Shown here: in pieces, positions 3,621 through 7,232 of the stretch
How the letters are laid out: each line of letters begins with the position of its first letter
Numbering within the stretch: the stretch's first letter is position 1
DNA from: an uncultured Collinsella sp.
Lineage (GTDB): Bacteria; Actinomycetota; Coriobacteriia; Coriobacteriales; Coriobacteriaceae
NCBI GenBank assembly: GCA_900540905.1
Contig: UQHR01000056.1
Coordinates: forward strand, 1 to 7,232
Length of the DNA: 7,232 nucleotides
Direction of reading: 5' to 3'
Made by a program: the position numbers and the translations under genes
The notes under the pieces: generated by a model
What the model was told of the DNA's origin: nothing
The model's database searches: none
What the model saw: the letters and a program-made list of their open reading frames with translations, nothing else

Positions 3621-6107
3621 CTACTCCACCGGCTTGAAGATGGTGGACTGACCGAAGACGCTGCGGATGAGGGCTTTGGCCTCGTCCTCGGTCTGCGGAA
3701 TGCTTGGGGCTGCGCCTTGATGGCCGAAGGGACTGCCCGCGCCGGGGTTGGACTCCCAGGGAGCTGCAGGAGCGCCCTCCTCTTTGGGGGCAGTTGCAGC
3801 GGACTTGGACGCGGACGCCGCACCCGGCACGTCGAACGGAGGCAGATCGTCCCCGCTCGCATCGCCAGCGAAGCCGCCGACCATAGCGTCGTCGTAGGGC
3901 ACCTGCTCGGATTCCCACGGCGCGGACTGCGCGACAGGCTGAGCTTTGGGGGCAGCCGAGCGCTCGGACGCACGGGGTGCGGGCTCGGTCGGGAGCTTAC
4001 CCGTAGCAGGAGCGCCGGCGGGGTTGTCGGAGCGTAGCCAGGGGGCTTTGCCCAGGTCAGACGACTTGGGCGCGGGCGCGACAGGCTTGGGTGCGGGCGC
4101 CGGGGCAGCAGGTTTGGGCGCGACGGGCTTAGGCGCCGATGGGGTCGGTGCCGCTATCGGCGCCGCTTGCTGCTGCGCGCTGGCGCTCGAGGATGCAGGG
4201 GCCGCCGAGGACACGGGTTGCGGGTCCGCAGATACCGCAGCCCGTGCAGATGGAGAATGCTCCTCATGTTGAGGAGCCGGCGTGCCACCCCCATCCAGGA
4301 CATAGTCGACGGTGCGACGACCGAAGACCGCGCAGACCGTCGGCAGGACCACCGACTGCGTGTCGGCGCGACCGAGCATCTTGATGGCAAAGGTCGAGCC
4401 CGCGGGGAACGAGACCGTGAGCTTGGAGCCGTCGTCGGCCGTGGCGCGAGCATTGAGCAGCAGGCCGGCATAGGAGGCCTGACGGGCTTTGACGCGCTCG
4501 ACGACCTCGGCCCATTTGCGCTGGAGCTCGCCAGCGTCCTCGACCGCAGGGGTCTCGGCGGCGGCGGCAACTTGGGCGGCGTTATTGGGCTTGGACGCAG
4601 GCGCCGGCGCGGGCGATGCGGCAGGCGTGGAAGCCGGAGCCGCAACGGGCTGAGGAGCCGGCGTGGGCGCAGGCTGAGGCGCAGGCGTCGCAGGCTTAGA
4701 GACTTGCGCGGACGCGGGCTTAGGCGCAGGTTGAGGCGCTGGAGCAGCCGCGGCGCCACGGTCCCAAGGCATGCCGCTCTGGTGCGCGGACGTAGCGGCA
4801 GGAGCGGTCGCCGCCGGAGCAGTAGCACGGGCACCCGAGATGAGCGTCGGCTGCAGTGCCGTTGCAGACGCAGCCGCAACGGCCGCCGGGGCAGCCTGAG
4901 CAGCAGCCACGCTCAACGGCACCGCGGCATTGGCAACCCTAGCCTCCAAACGCGCCACGCGCTCAGCCAAGGCCTCAATTGTCAGATCGGCCTCGGGACG
5001 AGCCAGACGGGTGCAGGCGATCTCGAGCACCAGGCGCACATCACTCGCGCCCCTCATCTCCAGTGCGGCATCGTCGAGCACTGTCAGCACACGGGCCAGG
5101 CGGTCGGCAGGATGCTCGCCAAAGGCAGCGGCCTCGGCAGCAAGCGCCTCGGCCTGCTCGGAGCCGCCCTCAAACAGCTCGGCGCGGGCACCGGCAACGC
5201 AGGCAACGTACACGTCACGCACATGCGCCACCAGGTCGCGCGTCAGCTCCAGCAGGTCGTTTCCTTCCTCGACCTGCGCACGAATCAGTCCATAGAGCTC
5301 GGCAACATCGCGATCGGCAATGGCGCGGGAAAACTCGCCCAGAATCTGGTCCGAAACCTCGCCTAAAAGCGAGCGGGCGTCGTCCGCATGCACAGAACCG
5401 TTGCCAAAGACGCTCAGCTGCTCCAGCGTGGACAACGCGTCGCGCATGCCGCCCTTGGCATGACGCGCCACGATAGCCAGCGCCTCGTCGTCGTAATCGA
5501 AGCCCTCCTGCTCGCACACGTATGCCAGGCGATGCTCAATATCCTCGTTGCCGATGCGATGGAAATCGAAGCGCTGGCAGCGTGAGAGAATGGTCTCCAG
5601 AATCTTTTGCGGGTCGGTGGTGCACAGCACAAAGATCACGTGTGCCGGCGGCTCCTCAAGCGTCTTGAGCAGCGCGTTGAACGCCGCCGTCGTGAGCATG
5701 TGGACCTCGTCGATGATATAAATCTTGTACTTGCCGCGCACTGGGGCAAAGTTGACGGAGTTGATGATCTCCTCGCGCACGTTGTCCACGCCGGTACGGC
5801 TTGCGGCATCGAGCTCGTAGACATCGGGGTGGTTACCCTCGGCAATGAGCTCGCACTCCTCGCAAGTACCGTCGGGCATGCAGCCGCTTGCACCCTCGGC
5901 GCGCGCCGCCTCGGCATTGCGGCACAGCAGCGCCTTGGCCAGAATGCGCGCCATGGTGGTCTTGCCCGTGCCGCGCGGTCCGCAGAACAGGTAGGCGTGG
6001 GACAGGCGCCCCTCGGTGATGGCGTGCTCGAGCGTCGAGACGATATGCTGCTGGCCCACCACGGAGTCAAAGGTGAGCGGGCGATACTTTCGGTACAACG
6101 ATTCCAT
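3621..6107 (-). CDS. dnaX: DNA polymerase III subunit gamma/tau
   Basis: This 828-aa protein is the clamp-loader ATPase that opens the sliding clamp and joins the replisome in the cytoplasm. I chose ATG 6107 (MESLYRKYRPLTF, the family N-terminus) with GGGGGAG five bases upstream. The AAA+ region shows Walker A GPRGTGKTT (43-51), zinc-site cysteines 62, 76, 82 and 85, ELDAASRTGVD (98-108), Walker B IIDEVHML (131-138), sensor 1 LCTTD (161-165), the SRC arginine-finger motif (175-177) and sensor 2 GGMRDAL (219-225). The clamp-loader collar region follows to about 385. A tau-type domain (about 526-606, from LQRKWAEVVERVKARQ) is set between two long Ala/Pro-rich disordered stretches (about 390-525 and 607-800). 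A final helix (about 806-819) ends in FGQSTIFKPVE. It is much longer than E. coli DnaX (643 aa) because of the linkers. No A-rich slippery site is seen, so a gamma form by frameshifting is unlikely. Confidence 0.96.
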   Translation of the reverse strand: MESLYRKYRPLTFDSVVGQQHIVSTLEHAITEGRLSHAYLFCGPRGTGKTTMARILAKALLCRNAEAARAEGASGCMPDGTCEECELIAEGNHPDVYELDAASRTGVDNVREEIINSVNFAPVRGKYKIYIIDEVHMLTTAAFNALLKTLEEPPAHVIFVLCTTDPQKILETILSRCQRFDFHRIGNEDIEHRLAYVCEQEGFDYDDEALAIVARHAKGGMRDALSTLEQLSVFGNGSVHADDARSLLGEVSDQILGEFSRAIADRDVAELYGLIRAQVEEGNDLLELTRDLVAHVRDVYVACVAGARAELFEGGSEQAEALAAEAAAFGEHPADRLARVLTVLDDAALEMRGASDVRLVLEIACTRLARPEADLTIEALAERVARLEARVANAAVPLSVAAAQAAPAAVAAASATALQPTLISGARATAPAATAPAATSAHQSGMPWDRGAAAAPAPQPAPKPASAQVSKPATPAPQPAPTPAPQPVAAPASTPAASPAPAPASKPNNAAQVAAAAETPAVEDAGELQRKWAEVVERVKARQASYAGLLLNARATADDGSKLTVSFPAGSTFAIKMLGRADTQSVVLPTVCAVFGRRTVDYVLDGGGTPAPQHEEHSPSARAAVSADPQPVSSAAPASSSASAQQQAAPIAAPTPSAPKPVAPKPAAPAPAPKPVAPAPKSSDLGKAPWLRSDNPAGAPATGKLPTEPAPRASERSAAPKAQPVAQSAPWESEQVPYDDAMVGGFAGDASGDDLPPFDVPGAASASKSAATAPKEEGAPAAPWESNPGAGSPFGHQGAAPSIPQTEDEAKALIRSVFGQSTIFKPVE
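4050..4160. repeat. Low-complexity Pro/Ala/Lys repeat inside dnaX
   Basis: This stretch encodes an imperfect run of PKPVAP, PKPAAPAPA and similar units in the distal linker of DnaX. At DNA level GGCTTGGGTGCGGGCGC-like units recur on the plus strand. Such tracts expand and contract easily, so the length probably varies between strains. They also keep the opposite strand free of stops, producing spurious long frames. Confidence 0.6.
4570..4750. repeat. Low-complexity Pro/Ala/Gln repeat inside dnaX
   Basis: This is the proximal disordered linker of DnaX, encoding repeated PAPQPAPKPAS, TPAPQPAPTPAPQPVAAP and PAPAPASKP units. The DNA shows recurring GGCTGAGG-AGCCGGCG/GGCGCAGGC modules on the plus strand. 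It probably acts as a flexible tether between the ATPase ring and the tau-type domain. Confidence 0.6.
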
Positions 6108-6223
6108 GGGTGCTCCCCCGGGTATACTGAGTCTTGTTGCCGCGGCGGCCATGCGGTCGCACGGCATACTGCATTCCATAATAACCCGTACGGCGAGCCC
6201 GCCGCGATAGGAGTCCAAAGAGC
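6108..6223. promoter_or_regulatory. Divergent promoter region of dnaX and the YcxB-like gene
   Basis: These 116 bases separate two divergent start codons and must hold both promoters. The clearest AT-rich patch is CCATAATAA at 6176-6184. It reads CATAAT on the plus strand (6177-6182, five of six -10 matches, about 42 bases before the ATG) and TATTAT on the minus strand, so the two genes may share it. A TATACC on the minus strand (6122-6127) is too close to the dnaX ribosome binding site to be the better choice. No convincing -35 is seen. Confidence 0.35.
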
Positions 6224-6931
6224 ATGGCAGACGCAGAGAGCAACCTCGTTCCCTCCGAAGCAGCCGACCAGGTCGAGGTCGCGCTCGAGGAGCAGGCCGC
6301 AGCCGATGACGGCATCCTGTACCTCAACGAGTACCAGTACGAAAACGACCTGGTCACCGACTTCGCCCGCCTGGTCGCCTCGCCCAGGCGTCGCGGCTCG
6401 CTGTATGTCGCCGCGGCAGTTGCCGCGCTCATCGGCATCGGCATGCTGGTGGCCGGCGGCAACTGGATCAAGTTTGGCGTCGTCCTGATCGTGTTCGGCG
6501 CCTTTTTGGCCTGGTGGAGCAAAAACCTGCACCACACCCTCGCCCGCGACTTTATCGACGCCGTTGAGGCCGACGAGTCCATGGGTGGCCGCTATCGCCG
6601 CGTCGCCGCCAACGAGGACGGCCTGATGGTTTGGGGCAAGAGCGGCAAGTCACAGTTCTTCCCGTTTGAAAAGCTCGACCACGTGCTCGACGGCGAGCGC
6701 ATCTTTGTGGCCATGTTCGCCGACCAGGGCGTGACGATCCCTAAGGACACCTTTGTCCGCGGCGATGCCGAGCAGTTCGGTCCCTTCCTTAAGGCGCGCA
6801 TCAACAAAAAACTCCGCATCGAGACCAAGAAGAAGAAAATGAAGGCCGAGAAGGCCGCCGCCGAGGCCAAGCAGGGCGACAAGCCCCAGGAGACCAAGCG
6901 CAAGCAGAAGAAGAACAAGAAAAAGCGCTAA
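6224..6931 (+). CDS. YcxB-like membrane protein with lysine-rich C-terminal tail
   Basis: This is a 235-aa integral membrane protein. AGGAG ten bases before the ATG supports the start, though the spacing is long. An acidic N-terminus (1-30) precedes a polar ILYLNEYQYENDLVTDFARL segment. Two close hydrophobic helices (about 58-78 and 81-98) with a very short turn place both ends in the cytoplasm. The following domain (about 104-195), with YRRVAANEDGLMVW, FFPFEKLDHVLDGERIFVAMFADQ and VTIPKDTFVRGDAEQFGPFLKAR, matches the pattern of YcxB-like proteins: two helices, then a small beta-rich domain ending in an IPK...F motif. The family's function is unknown. The tail (about 195-235) is strongly basic, with KKKKMK and KRKQKKNKKKR, and may contact nucleic acid or acidic lipid heads. 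It is transcribed away from dnaX; linkage to replication is only positional. Confidence 0.85.
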   Translation: MADAESNLVPSEAADQVEVALEEQAAADDGILYLNEYQYENDLVTDFARLVASPRRRGSLYVAAAVAALIGIGMLVAGGNWIKFGVVLIVFGAFLAWWSKNLHHTLARDFIDAVEADESMGGRYRRVAANEDGLMVWGKSGKSQFFPFEKLDHVLDGERIFVAMFADQGVTIPKDTFVRGDAEQFGPFLKARINKKLRIETKKKKMKAEKAAAEAKQGDKPQETKRKQKKNKKKR

Positions 6932-6986
6932 GGCCAAGCCAGACAGGCAGCCTCGCATCCCGCTATCCTCCCCATGCACCCGAGCG

Positions 6987-6995
6987 TGCTACACT
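6987..6995 (+). promoter_or_regulatory. Candidate extended -10 promoter for the right-hand kinase gene
   Basis: TGCTACACT is an extended -10 (TGn plus TACACT, four of six) in the 144-base gap after the YcxB-like gene. Transcription would begin near 7001, leaving a leader of about 75 bases. No -35 is visible at the right distance. The same TGnTACACT form stands ahead of the left-hand kinase pair. Confidence 0.4.
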
Positions 6996-7075
6996 AGCAG
7001 CATCTATGCCACCGCGAACGGCTCGGCTCCGCGCCCGCCACTCGCAAACGAACTTTAAACGCACGAGGGTTGGCC

Positions 7076-7232
7076 ATGCCGCTTTTCTCGCAACATACCG
7101 CCCGGTTCTCGCCGGACGTTCCCTTGGAGGGCACTAGCTCTCGCGAGCTGCTCAAGCGGTACCAGCCGCTCGAGACGCTTGCGACCGGCGGTTTTGGCTC
7201 CATTCTGGTTTTTACGCGGCCGGCAATGGCCG
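7076..7232 (+). CDS. Protein kinase-like gene, N-terminal 52 codons only
   Basis: The ATG at 7076 has GAGGG about seven bases upstream, and the frame is open to the right edge. After a 25-residue polar N-terminus, RYQPLETLATGGFGSILVF (residues 28-46) has the form of kinase subdomain I: a hydrophobic strand, a glycine-rich loop (ATGGFGSI, 36-43) and a second strand. This resembles the start of a Hanks-type Ser/Thr kinase with an unusually short N-terminal lead. The first loop glycine is Ala36. The ATP-binding lysine and the catalytic loop would lie outside the window, so activity cannot be judged. It is the second kinase-like gene of the window, on the opposite strand to the first. Confidence 0.65.
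   Translation, partial: MPLFSQHTARFSPDVPLEGTSSRELLKRYQPLETLATGGFGSILVFTRPAMA

Noticed and set aside
3770..3800. Possible -1 frameshift site (CCCCCAAAGAGGAGG) in dnaX, as in tau/gamma production
   Set aside because: The bases do not form an X-XXY-YYZ heptamer in the reading frame, and it lies far too late to give a gamma-sized product.
4167..5366. A 399-codon open frame on the plus strand, antisense to dnaX
   Set aside because: It is Arg-rich low-complexity sequence that mirrors the Ala/Pro linkers and core of DnaX; GC-rich DNA with few stops on the opposite strand explains it. No ribosome binding site or family resemblance.

Overview
The window looks like chromosomal DNA from a high-GC Gram-positive bacterium, most likely a Coriobacteriia member such as Collinsella. 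This is an inference from the style of the proteins, the GC-rich third positions and the dnaX/ybaB/recR neighbourhood, not from a database match. The conserved core genes are about two-thirds GC: 39 of 60 and 40 of 60 bases in sampled stretches of dnaX and recR. Two genes of unknown function are near 50% GC: 27 to 31 of 60 in the 157-aa gene and 30 of 60 in the 301-aa gene.

Layout, left to right. A minus-strand pair occupies 1-1610. It is a membrane-anchored, Ser/Gly-linker protein of unknown function (705-1610) whose stop codon overlaps the start of a Ser/Thr-kinase-like protein that runs off the left edge (1-708). A GC-rich hairpin followed by a T-run lies between a candidate promoter and the start of this pair. 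Next come recR (1856-2452) and a YbaB/EbfC gene (2466-2786), both minus strand. A 339-base divergent intergenic region (2787-3125) carries a 12-bp direct repeat with an inverted third half-site and two interlocked inverted repeats. A small membrane protein gene on the plus strand (3126-3599) follows, ending 21 bases from the stop of the convergent dnaX (3621-6107, minus). A short divergent region separates dnaX from a plus-strand YcxB-like membrane protein (6224-6931). After it, the first 52 codons of a second kinase-like gene (7076-7232, plus) run off the right edge.

Functionally, dnaX (clamp-loader tau/gamma), ybaB and recR form the classical replication/recombination-repair cluster. Here it is interrupted by the inverted low-GC gene, so ybaB-recR probably has its own promoter. 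The flanks are signalling genes: one kinase is translationally coupled to a secreted or membrane-anchored protein, which suggests a sensor or substrate relationship, and a second kinase is on the other side. No tRNA, rRNA, CRISPR array, transposase or phage gene was seen. The observations most worth checking are the regulatory architecture in 2949-3091, the hairpin ahead of the kinase pair, and the repeated Pro-Trp motifs in the long disordered part of DnaX.
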